In this document: one piece after another, positions 1 through 5,633 of the stretch
How the letters are laid out: each line of letters begins with the position of its first letter
How positions within the stretch are numbered: position 1 is the stretch's first letter
Origin: Candidatus Altarchaeales archaeon ex4484_96
Lineage (GTDB): Archaea > Altiarchaeota > Altiarchaeia > IMC4 > QMZM01
Direction: 5' to 3'
Length of the DNA: 6,432 bases
Assembly (NCBI GenBank): GCA_002254405.1
Contig: NJDH01000061.1
Location: 1-6,432, forward strand
The notes under the pieces: generated by a model
Database searches by the model: none
The model's input: the letters and a program-made list of their open reading frames with translations, nothing else
What the model was told of the DNA's origin: nothing
Program-made: the position numbers and the translations under genes

Positions 1-202
1 CATCAAAGACCTGATGATAGTACGGAACATTATGATATGCGTGTTTAATTAAAGCCCTCAGCTTTTTATTCTGTAAATCTTCCAACTGCGCTGGCTTCCA
101 CCACTGTGATTTTTTAAGGAAAGCAAGATTCTTCTGTATTGTTGTCCCATTATATAACTCCATTGCAGGGAATACTACGCTTCTGAATAGTGTACTACGC
201 AT
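1..202 (-). CDS. PaaK/CapK-like AMP-forming ligase, N-terminal part (runs off left edge)
   Basis: The first 67 codons of a minus-strand gene are present; the rest lies beyond position 1. The translation includes KSQWWKPAQLEDLQNKKLR, then LIKHAYHNVPYYHQVFD. This is the characteristic N-terminus of phenylacetate-CoA ligase-like enzymes (PaaK, CapK, coenzyme F390 synthetase relatives), which adenylate a carboxylic acid and often pass it to a thiol. In surface-polysaccharide loci such proteins are thought to activate an acid for glycan modification; the substrate here is unknown. The ATP-binding core is outside the window, so activity cannot be judged. The ATG at 202 is well supported: GGAGGT lies at 217-212 with a 9-nt spacer, and the start overlaps the stop of the upstream deacetylase by 8 nt (ATGCGTAG). 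It is probably the fifth gene of the operon. Confidence 0.82.
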   Translation of the reverse strand, partial: MRSTLFRSVVFPAMELYNGTTIQKNLAFLKKSQWWKPAQLEDLQNKKLRALIKHAYHNVPYYHQVFD

Positions 203-1505
203 TTTTTCTGGACCTCCATACTCTGTTTATCTCATTAGCTGTAGCTATCCACGCATTTCTTTCCTTGCAATAGTTAATGATTTTCTCGTATAATCCCAAG
301 TAGCCTGGGAATTCTCGTTCATTGAAAACAGAATGATGCCAGAGTAATGTTACAACCCCCCCTTGTTTCTCCACCTTGTTGATTATATTCCTGCACTCAA
401 TCCATGGATTCTCGTATCTAAAAACAGCAATGTCTTCGATTATCATCGGAATTTCAAGAATAGAAAGTTGTTTCATTGTTGAAGGATTAATGGGGTTGAA
501 TGGAAACGAGGTCCCATATCTGAATCCGATATACCTATTGAACCCAAGAGTTGAATCATATTCTAAACCTGTTTCTCCTTGATATTGCCAGGTCTCAGGA
601 ATCTTCAGATTAAGGTTATGTTGCCGTATACCATATACTTTATCTTCAAATGATTCTTCTAAATCATTTAATTCCTGTGTAAGTTTTTCTTTATTATCAA
701 ATGAGTTGAAGGAACCATGTAATCCAACCTCCCAGCCTTCTTTAGCCAAAGTCTGCATTATCTTAACAACATCATAATCCCTGAAAGAATATCTTCTCCC
801 ATGATGCCTCCAAGTTTTATTGTTGAATAATTCAACCTTGCTATCCTCTTGAAGGAAATAAAACGTAGACCTCACTCCAAGAGAATCCTCCAGCCTCATT
901 AACTCCTCAAAGGTCCAGTAGGGGTTATATCTGCTGATTTTATCTGAAAAAAAATGTTTTATTTTAATTAAAGCTCCAGCAGCATTCCTTTTCTTAATAT
1001 GAGCTGCAAACTGGGTGAAATATTGATATGTTTTCCTCACCTCATCAACATCATGAGTTAAACATACCGAAAAATTTTTATTCTCAGGCCAATAAGGTTT
1101 CGTCTCCAGCTTGAATTGTTCTTTGATCACATCAAACAAAACTTGCTCATAGATGTCAAGAAAAGGGGTTTTAACAATCTTTACCCTGTCCTCAACAGAT
1201 AATTTCTCTAAATGACCCCCCAAGATTTTTCCAACAGCATGGAAAACATCAAAGTTGACCTTGATTCGATCATCTTTTCGCTCAACCAGAACATCATCTC
1301 TTATCTCCTCAAAAAAAGGAAGCTTACCGTGCCCCGTATCAACCCAATCAACAACCTCATCTCTTATCTCACTCTCAGTCAAATCAACCTGATGTTTACG
1401 GCTGAACTCGCGTATATCAGCTGCCCCGATACCGTATCTTGAAGCAAAATGGCGTAATCCATACGCTCTACAGACATTCGCTATTTTATCAGGTTCCTCA
1501 ACCAT
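195..1505 (-). CDS. NodB-type polysaccharide deacetylase family protein
   Basis: This is a probable metal-dependent carbohydrate N-deacetylase (carbohydrate esterase family 4 fold). It resembles the subfamily found in archaeal and bacterial surface-glycan loci. Numbered from the ATG at 1505 (436 residues), an N-terminal region of about 140 residues of unclear fold precedes the catalytic domain. Motif 1 is CLTHDVD (D152 and D154 as candidate base and metal ligand). Motif 2 is VGLHGSFNS (H263). A RQHNL motif follows (R294, H296), then YDSTLGFN and, near the end, LLWHHSVF (H390, H391). This subfamily commonly has HGSxNS in place of the textbook HxxxH, so the site does not look broken. No signal peptide is visible, so it probably acts in the cytoplasm on a precursor. 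An in-frame GTG at 1517 would add four residues. I prefer the ATG because it gives the same 8-nt overlap (ATGGTTGA) seen at two other junctions, although its Shine-Dalgarno is weak (GTGA). Confidence 0.88.
   Translation of the reverse strand: MVEEPDKIANVCRAYGLRHFASRYGIGAADIREFSRKHQVDLTESEIRDEVVDWVDTGHGKLPFFEEIRDDVLVERKDDRIKVNFDVFHAVGKILGGHLEKLSVEDRVKIVKTPFLDIYEQVLFDVIKEQFKLETKPYWPENKNFSVCLTHDVDEVRKTYQYFTQFAAHIKKRNAAGALIKIKHFFSDKISRYNPYWTFEELMRLEDSLGVRSTFYFLQEDSKVELFNNKTWRHHGRRYSFRDYDVVKIMQTLAKEGWEVGLHGSFNSFDNKEKLTQELNDLEESFEDKVYGIRQHNLNLKIPETWQYQGETGLEYDSTLGFNRYIGFRYGTSFPFNPINPSTMKQLSILEIPMIIEDIAVFRYENPWIECRNIINKVEKQGGVVTLLWHHSVFNEREFPGYLGLYEKIINYCKERNAWIATANEINRVWRSRKNA
212..217 (-). promoter_or_regulatory. 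Shine-Dalgarno for the PaaK-like gene
   Basis: GGAGGT on the minus strand lies 9 nt before the ATG at 202, inside the last codons of the upstream deacetylase gene. It fixes the start of a gene that is otherwise cut by the window edge and suggests translation coupled to the upstream gene. Confidence 0.7.
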
Positions 1506-2574
1506 TTTTGTATTCACGAAAACTCATGGGATAACGCTCGATGAAATCAGTCATCCAAGCAGTCACATCGATTTTTTCCCTGAAAAGCTTATCTTTTTTC
1601 GCACCCCATCTATTTTTTATATTTTTATCTTCCAGTAATTCAATGGCTTTATCTAAAGCCTGCTTCTGGTTGGGGTAAAAATAGAGCATATCGTATTTGT
1701 CTCTTAACTCCAGGAAGTTGCCGGAATAATTGCCTGTCGCCTCCCCCCGAGAATTTGATTCAACATGTATTGCTGGAGTACCTAAAAGAGCTGATTCAAC
1801 AGCCATAGTACCACCTTCACCTAAATAAAGCCGGGCATAATGCATTAATGAATGCATTTTATCAACAGGTATATTGATTCGGTAAGATTCAAGTGCAGAT
1901 GAGAGCCTTCTCTCAGATGTGATAAAAACCCGCCCATAATCTTCAAGTTTTTTGATAAAATCTAACTCCGATCCTTTTTGTATCCCCTGAAGTCCCACAT
2001 CATGGGAAGCAGCCCACGAAATAAAGCGTAAAATAATGAAATCATCGTTTTTTGTTAAACCTAGTTCATCCAATACCATTAAATCTGGTTTGAAATAATC
2101 AGGATGTAAATAAGCAATCTCATGAAAACCATTGTACTTAACGTGCTTATTCGAATTTAATTTCTCCAGAAAACAGGAAGGCGTACATATAGTATCAGTG
2201 AAAGGAAAAGTAAGATTACTGGCAACACCAACATTCTCTGTATCAGTGAAGGTAATCGAGGGTTTACCCAATAATTTAGCTACATGAGCTATATAGGGAT
2301 TATGAACACCTATAAGGATATCGGGGTTAAAATCTCTCGCAATACGTAACAACCTATAATCAGTAGAAAACAAATTAAATGCTTTTTTTAGCATACTCTC
2401 CCTTAATCCCCCGCGGAGGGTATAATCCAACTTATATGCCTTTAACAGCTGTAGAGTTGATTCTTTATCCCTGGCGGTGAGAGTGATCTCATTCCCAGTT
2501 CCACTTAAAGTATTAATACAATTCCTAAACAAATGCACATGTCCAGGATGCCCTATATCAAAAAGCAGTTTCAT
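1498..2574 (-). CDS. DUF354 family protein (GT-B-like, UDP-sugar enzyme relative)
   Basis: The 358 residues begin with FDIGHPGHVHLF (residues 5-16) and include DILIGVHNPYIAHVAKLLGK. Near the C-terminus is LGEGGTMAVESALLGTPAI (251-269). This layout is typical of DUF354, common in archaeal glycan loci and related in fold to GT-B glycosyltransferases and UDP-GlcNAc 2-epimerases. The C-terminal EGGTMAVESALLGTP segment corresponds to the nucleotide-sugar binding region of GT-B proteins. The exact reaction of this family is not established to my knowledge, so glycosyl transfer is inferred. The length is normal and no membrane segment is seen. It starts 32 nt after the PIG-L gene. The nearest Shine-Dalgarno-like sequence, GAGGTGA, is 27 nt upstream, which is unusually far. 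An in-frame TGA and the absence of ATG, GTG or TTG codons before 2574 rule out an earlier start. Confidence 0.87.
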   Translation of the reverse strand: MKLLFDIGHPGHVHLFRNCINTLSGTGNEITLTARDKESTLQLLKAYKLDYTLRGGLRESMLKKAFNLFSTDYRLLRIARDFNPDILIGVHNPYIAHVAKLLGKPSITFTDTENVGVASNLTFPFTDTICTPSCFLEKLNSNKHVKYNGFHEIAYLHPDYFKPDLMVLDELGLTKNDDFIILRFISWAASHDVGLQGIQKGSELDFIKKLEDYGRVFITSERRLSSALESYRINIPVDKMHSLMHYARLYLGEGGTMAVESALLGTPAIHVESNSRGEATGNYSGNFLELRDKYDMLYFYPNQKQALDKAIELLEDKNIKNRWGAKKDKLFREKIDVTAWMTDFIERYPMSFREYKNG

Positions 2575-2606
2575 TTTTGTATAATCGCTGAAAAACCCTG
2601 TTCACC

Positions 2607-3236
2607 TCACTTGATAACCCACCGGATTACTTCGAATGCTTCCGCGTACTTTTCGTTGATTTGCGTGCCACGCGTTGTTGCCAACCCCCGGATAAACTCC
2701 TCATTCAAATACTTCCTATCCTTTTGTGTCACATAACACTCTAACGCATCAATCTTTTTTCTAACATCCCCCTCACTCAAAGAAACAAAAGCCGACGTAT
2801 TAAAAGTAATATTATTCCAAGGCTGCTCATAACCAAGAATACTACACATCTTAAAAGCCCGAAGAGACTCAGCCCGAACCACCTCATGATCCTGATGCGT
2901 GTCAAAAGAAGACGGAGTCAAAACCAAATCCGGGTTAACCCTATCCCTCACCTCCAACAAAGTATCCAAAATCTCCTGCCTGTGCTGCGGAAACATTCGA
3001 ACCTCAAAACCATAAAGCAACAAATCATCAGAGGAAATACCCAAAACCTTCGTCGCCTTCTTAACCTCCTGCTTTAAAATATCCGGGGGAAACTCATCAG
3101 GCACAGACTGCTCACAAGCCGATAAAGCAACATAAGACACCCGCTTACCCTCAGAAACAAACCTAGCGATACAACCACCAGCACCCAACTCCCCATCATC
3201 CGTATGCGGACTCAAAACAAGAATATTATCAAACAT
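2607..3236 (-). CDS. PIG-L/LmbE family N-acetylglucosaminide-type deacetylase
   Basis: This is a probable zinc-dependent deacetylase that removes an acyl group from an N-acylated sugar, as do BshB, MshB and PIG-L. From the ATG at 3236 the protein has 209 residues, close to the family norm. The hallmark AHPDDE motif appears as SPHTDDGELGAGG (H11 and D14 as zinc ligands, D13 as candidate catalytic base). The second motif, DTHQDH, ends at H117, the expected third zinc ligand. No signal peptide is seen, so it should be cytoplasmic. An in-frame TTG at 3242 could be called as the start, but GGAGGTGAT lies six to seven bases before the ATG, and that ATG overlaps the preceding stop by 8 nt (ATGTTTGA). 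It follows a BshC-like gene directly, a pairing that recalls bacillithiol synthesis. Third codon positions are almost all G or T, unlike the two genes downstream. Confidence 0.92.
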   Translation of the reverse strand: MFDNILVLSPHTDDGELGAGGCIARFVSEGKRVSYVALSACEQSVPDEFPPDILKQEVKKATKVLGISSDDLLLYGFEVRMFPQHRQEILDTLLEVRDRVNPDLVLTPSSFDTHQDHEVVRAESLRAFKMCSILGYEQPWNNITFNTSAFVSLSEGDVRKKIDALECYVTQKDRKYLNEEFIRGLATTRGTQINEKYAEAFEVIRWVIK

Positions 3237-4749
3237 CAACAATCACCTCCAAACCAGATAAACCCCCAATATACTTGGGAACCGAATCCTTATCAACCAA
3301 ACCACTATCATAACATAAAGAACAATCCACCCGGTTCCCCTCAACAATAGAACCAGATAAAGCGCCCCAAGCATCACCCACCCCACCCACACCCAACAAA
3401 ACAAACAAATCCAACACCGAAGACACCACACCAAAAGCTCTCCTAGCCATATTCAGCTGATTCAAGCGAAAAGAAAGCTTATCCTCAATTGTCTTTCTAT
3501 CACCCCCACATGATTTGCTGAGCTCAACCCTGAAAGCAGATAATTTCTCATCAATCTTAAGCTCCAAAACCCGCTTATCCCCAACATCCCCAAAAGATAA
3601 GCCAAAGCCATCAACCAAATCCTTTAATATCCTCTGATGCACCACACCAAAATAATAATCCTTTCCCCCGACACCCAATACACGAGGACGATATAAACCC
3701 ATTTTCCCACCCACGTAATCAGACACCCGACCGTATCTGAGGCTGCCACCCACCCCGGAAAAAAACAACGACGTACCTAATCCCTCAGCATACACCAGAT
3801 CACGGCATACAGCAGAATAATCCAAGTCCATAAAATGTTTTCGGAAAAAAGCCTTGTTTAGAGTATAATCATGTTCTTGGCCGCAGCCTCGGCAAACAAA
3901 AGATTCAGTTAACGGAATCTTCACCCCACAGCCACAGTGAAACCAAAACGGATATGAATCAACATCAACCGGTGATAAACCCACATCCAGCTCATCCACA
4001 GCCTCATTATAGTATCTGTTATAGTCTGCTGCTGAATTAAACACCTGATAAGCCTCATCCACTAGAACCATATCCTGTTGAACGTCACTGTAACGGAAGA
4101 ATAATACGTTAAGCCCCCATACTTTGTTGCAGATTTGGGAGATAATAAAAGAATTAAGCTCAGCGAAGTTATTAGCCTGCTCAAAGCATTCACCTATTAC
4201 CTTGAAAACCTCATCGAGATTCTCATTTATACCTTTTAAGCCTGTAAGCCGGGCATTATCTAGATAGAAATTCTTTATCGAATCCAGCTCAACATCCCAA
4301 TCCCCACTGGAAGGCTTATCTACCAAGTTAAAAGATGTATATCTCATATCGCCTTTGAGCCTGAAACCAACACCCTTAAATCCCTCCCGGGTGAAAGCAG
4401 GGATCTTGTTTCGGGTGAGAAGAGAGGGGGTGGATATATTCAAGTCTCCGAACCCGAATAAAGGCAAAACCCTGTAACCCTGTTCCCTGAGTCTCTTAGA
4501 AAATAAGTCCAGCATAAAAATCTTTTTGAAGGTAGCCGGGTGAGGTAGAAAATTAGGCTGATGACCTGATTCTAAAACAATAGTGTTCTCATCTATGGAT
4601 TCATCAAGTAACACAGAAACAGTATCAAGGGTATCAGCATCCTGGTGAAAAACCTTAGATGAAGCCTTAACGCTTTCAAGGTTACCTATTTGTTTATTAT
4701 CCAGTTTCTTTGTGAAAGAAAGGGATTTGATGAAATCAGCGAGATGCAT
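3229..4749 (-). CDS. BshC-like (bacillithiol cysteine-adding enzyme family) protein with zinc ribbon
   Basis: The 506-residue protein has the outline of BshC, which ligates cysteine to a glucosaminyl-malate amine. Residues 60-76 (ESGHQPNFLPHPATFKK) match the BshC TGQQPGLxxGPxYTxYK region, followed by VLPLFGFGDLN where BshC has a VPVFW segment. Residues 316-368 (RDLVYAEGLGTSLFFSGVGG, then a segment ending YRPRV) match the BshC TRPLxQExxLPTxAFIAGPGE...PPVMPR region. Residues 395-450 look like the BshC coiled-coil arm, interrupted by a Cys-Gly-Gly turn. Between the two Rossmann-like parts lies a probable zinc ribbon (C272, C274, C286, C289), and a further CSLC pair (476, 479) sits near the C-terminus. 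It heads the operon and has no Shine-Dalgarno, which fits a leaderless message. Cysteine ligation is not assured; the substrates may be another amino acid and a glycan amine. The match was judged by eye. Confidence 0.72.
   Translation of the reverse strand: MHLADFIKSLSFTKKLDNKQIGNLESVKASSKVFHQDADTLDTVSVLLDESIDENTIVLESGHQPNFLPHPATFKKIFMLDLFSKRLREQGYRVLPLFGFGDLNISTPSLLTRNKIPAFTREGFKGVGFRLKGDMRYTSFNLVDKPSSGDWDVELDSIKNFYLDNARLTGLKGINENLDEVFKVIGECFEQANNFAELNSFIISQICNKVWGLNVLFFRYSDVQQDMVLVDEAYQVFNSAADYNRYYNEAVDELDVGLSPVDVDSYPFWFHCGCGVKIPLTESFVCRGCGQEHDYTLNKAFFRKHFMDLDYSAVCRDLVYAEGLGTSLFFSGVGGSLRYGRVSDYVGGKMGLYRPRVLGVGGKDYYFGVVHQRILKDLVDGFGLSFGDVGDKRVLELKIDEKLSAFRVELSKSCGGDRKTIEDKLSFRLNQLNMARRAFGVVSSVLDLFVLLGVGGVGDAWGALSGSIVEGNRVDCSLCYDSGLVDKDSVPKYIGGLSGLEVIVDV
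3242..3250 (-). promoter_or_regulatory. Strong Shine-Dalgarno for the PIG-L deacetylase
   Basis: GGAGGTGAT on the minus strand is fully complementary to the usual archaeal 16S 3' end (AUCACCUCC). It lies inside the final codons of the BshC-like gene, with 5 nt between it and the ATG at 3236. It decides the start in favour of the ATG over the TTG at 3242, which overlaps it. Confidence 0.8.
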
Positions 4750-4770
4750 TTTAAATAATATACATTACAT

Positions 4771-4779
4771 TAATAAAAA
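4771..4779 (-). promoter_or_regulatory. Candidate TATA box of the glycan operon
   Basis: TTTTTATTA on the minus strand lies 22-30 nt upstream of the ATG at 4749. That is the distance expected if transcription starts at or next to the start codon. The absence of any Shine-Dalgarno before this ATG agrees with a leaderless mRNA. The surrounding DNA is very AT-rich, so the box could be placed a few bases differently. Confidence 0.45.
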
Positions 4780-4815
4780 TGTTAAATAATATTCCAATAT
4801 AATCATTTAACAGAG

Positions 4816-4831
4816 TATTATAGATTAAATA
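4816..4831 (+). promoter_or_regulatory. Candidate TATA region of the first PEF-CTERM gene
   Basis: TATTATAG followed by ATTAAATA is the best TATA-like stretch upstream of the GC-rich leader. Allowing about 25 nt to the start site, transcription would begin near 4845-4855, at or just inside the first leader hairpin. This is inferred from spacing only. Confidence 0.35.
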
Positions 4832-4844
4832 GGAATCAAAAAAA

Positions 4845-4929
4845 ATGCGCCGAGCGAGGGGCGCAATACGGTCCAGTAAAACCGGCTTCAAGAGGAGCAA
4901 ATACCCAAAAAAATAAAGGAGGGGATAAT
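4845..4929 (+). promoter_or_regulatory. Candidate structured 5' leader of the first PEF-CTERM gene
   Basis: A GC-rich block within AT-rich intergenic DNA can form three consecutive small hairpins. The first is a 6-bp stem, TGCGCC (4846-4851) with GGCGCA (4860-4865), around an 8-nt loop. The second is CGGT (4869-4872) with ACCG (4881-4884), also with an 8-nt loop. The third is GCTTC (4885-4889) with GGAGC (4894-4898), one G-U pair and an AAGA loop. An A-rich linker and the Shine-Dalgarno follow. The segments AATAC and AAATAC come right after hairpins 1 and 3. I do not recognise a known riboswitch class. It could be an RNA control element, a stabilising 5' end or chance. The second PEF-CTERM gene has no such leader. 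Confidence 0.4.
4918..4924 (+). promoter_or_regulatory. Shine-Dalgarno of the first PEF-CTERM gene
   Basis: GGAGGGG lies directly upstream of the ATG at 4930, with 7 nt between the GGAGG core and the start. It confirms a leadered message and the chosen start, which is followed at once by a classic signal peptide. Confidence 0.75.
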
Positions 4930-5499
4930 ATGAAAAAATTGTTGACAATACTCATCGCAGTAACAATGATAGCATCAGCGAGCGCATCATGCACTGTTGA
5001 TCTAGTGGAAAAAAACCCAAGCAACTGGAGTAAAATATCAGGCGGAAACTACGGAACACTAACCTACACCCTGGACGGCAGCGGAACCCTAACATACAAC
5101 TTCGCAGTAATGGACAGTGATACGCTAAGCGGGGACCATACTCTTGTCGTGATTGAACCCGAGCTAGCCGGCGTAAGTGAATGGCCCAAGACAGGCAGCA
5201 TGGCATTAAGCGGTCTCTCAGGCTCAGCTGACATATCAGCGCTGCTGGGTAACATAGACGACGGAGCAGACTATGACGGAAGCGTATACGGGGTAAAAAT
5301 ATGGTATGTTCCCACAGCAGACTTCGATGGCTCAAAATTCACAGCCTGGAATCCAGCGAACATACTATTCGAGGAAGAGCTTATTGTTCCATGTGATGAA
5401 CCAACACCGGCACCGGAATTCAGCAGCCTGGCCATTGCGTTGGCGGCACTGCTTAGCACACCAGCTTTCGCGTACCTGCTTGTAAATAAGAGAAACTAA
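4930..5499 (+). CDS. Secreted PEF-CTERM sorting-domain protein, ectodomain of unknown function
   Basis: The 189-residue precursor begins with a Sec signal peptide (MKK, hydrophobic stretch to about residue 16, likely cleavage after ASA near 19). It ends with a PEF-CTERM tail: P162-E163-F164, a hydrophobic helix at about 168-185 and the basic end NKRN. Such tails are processed by archaeosortases, so the protein is expected on the outer cell surface or S-layer, probably glycosylated and re-anchored or released. The ectodomain is acidic and beta-rich. Its part GVKIWYVPTADFD, then TAWNPANILFEEELI (138-152), resembles a recurrent module of archaeal secreted proteins with no assigned function, judged from memory. 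NWS at 32-34 is a possible N-glycosylation site. C21 and C155 could form one disulfide. The gene starts 180 nt from the divergent glycan operon. Third codon positions favour A and C. Confidence 0.88.
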   Translation: MKKLLTILIAVTMIASASASCTVDLVEKNPSNWSKISGGNYGTLTYTLDGSGTLTYNFAVMDSDTLSGDHTLVVIEPELAGVSEWPKTGSMALSGLSGSADISALLGNIDDGADYDGSVYGVKIWYVPTADFDGSKFTAWNPANILFEEELIVPCDEPTPAPEFSSLAIALAALLSTPAFAYLLVNKRN

Positions 5500-5521
5500 T
5501 TTCTCTTTTTTCTTTTTTTTT
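5488..5521 (+). terminator. Hairpin and T-tract terminator overlapping the first PEF-CTERM stop codon
   Basis: AAGAGAAA (5488-5495) pairs perfectly with TTTCTCTT (5500-5507) around a CTAA loop that contains the TAA stop. A nearly pure T run continues to 5521. The left arm is coding: it is the end of the basic tail (Lys-Arg-Asn). Archaeal termination relies mainly on the T-tract, which is strong here; the hairpin may instead protect the 3' end. Confidence 0.7.
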
Positions 5522-5577
5522 ATGAATAATATCCTAAAAACTCAAGAATTATTGAATGATATATGAGCAATATGGAT

Positions 5578-5585
5578 TTTATATA
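5578..5585 (+). promoter_or_regulatory. TATA box of the second PEF-CTERM gene
   Basis: TTTATATA is an exact match to the archaeal box A pattern TTTAWATA. With the usual distance of about 25 nt, transcription would begin near 5608, leaving a leader of about 25 nt before the ATG at 5634. The second PEF-CTERM gene therefore probably has its own promoter. Confidence 0.65.
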
Positions 5586-5622
5586 TATACCAACAAGAAT
5601 AAATAATATAGAATAATACATT

Positions 5623-5628
5623 AGGTGA
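5623..5628 (+). promoter_or_regulatory. Shine-Dalgarno of the second PEF-CTERM gene
   Basis: AGGTGA lies 5 nt before the ATG at 5634. It supports this start, which begins a typical signal peptide. Confidence 0.65.
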
Positions 5629-5633
5629 AATAA

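Noticed and set aside
376..582. Plus-strand short frame inside the NodB-type deacetylase gene
   Set aside because: Antisense to conserved catalytic-domain sequence, with no start signal or family resemblance.
3243..3434. Trp- and Val-rich minus-strand frame in a second register of the BshC-like gene
   Set aside because: An out-of-frame reading of the G/T-rich region; the real frame continues to a stop that overlaps the next gene.
1498..4749. A complete bacillithiol pathway (BshA, BshB, BshC)
   Set aside because: The DUF354 protein is GT-B-like but lacks the look of a GT4 BshA. The other neighbours point to glycan work, so gene symbols bshA, bshB and bshC were not assigned.
4845..4905. GEMM-type (cyclic di-GMP class I) riboswitch
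   Set aside because: The CGCAA and UAAAACC pieces recall parts of the GEMM motif, but the conserved GGUAGC-type segment and the paired-stem layout are missing.
4751..5024. Minus-strand frames opposite the signal-peptide region and leader of the first PEF-CTERM gene
   Set aside because: They overlap a well-supported plus-strand gene with a Shine-Dalgarno and signal peptide, and cover AT-rich promoter DNA. They are antisense shadows.
4952..5335. 127-residue minus-strand frame opposite the first PEF-CTERM gene
   Set aside because: Rich in Arg, Leu, Cys and Ser, as expected from antisense reading of A/C-biased codons. It has no recognisable domain, and the sense gene is convincing.
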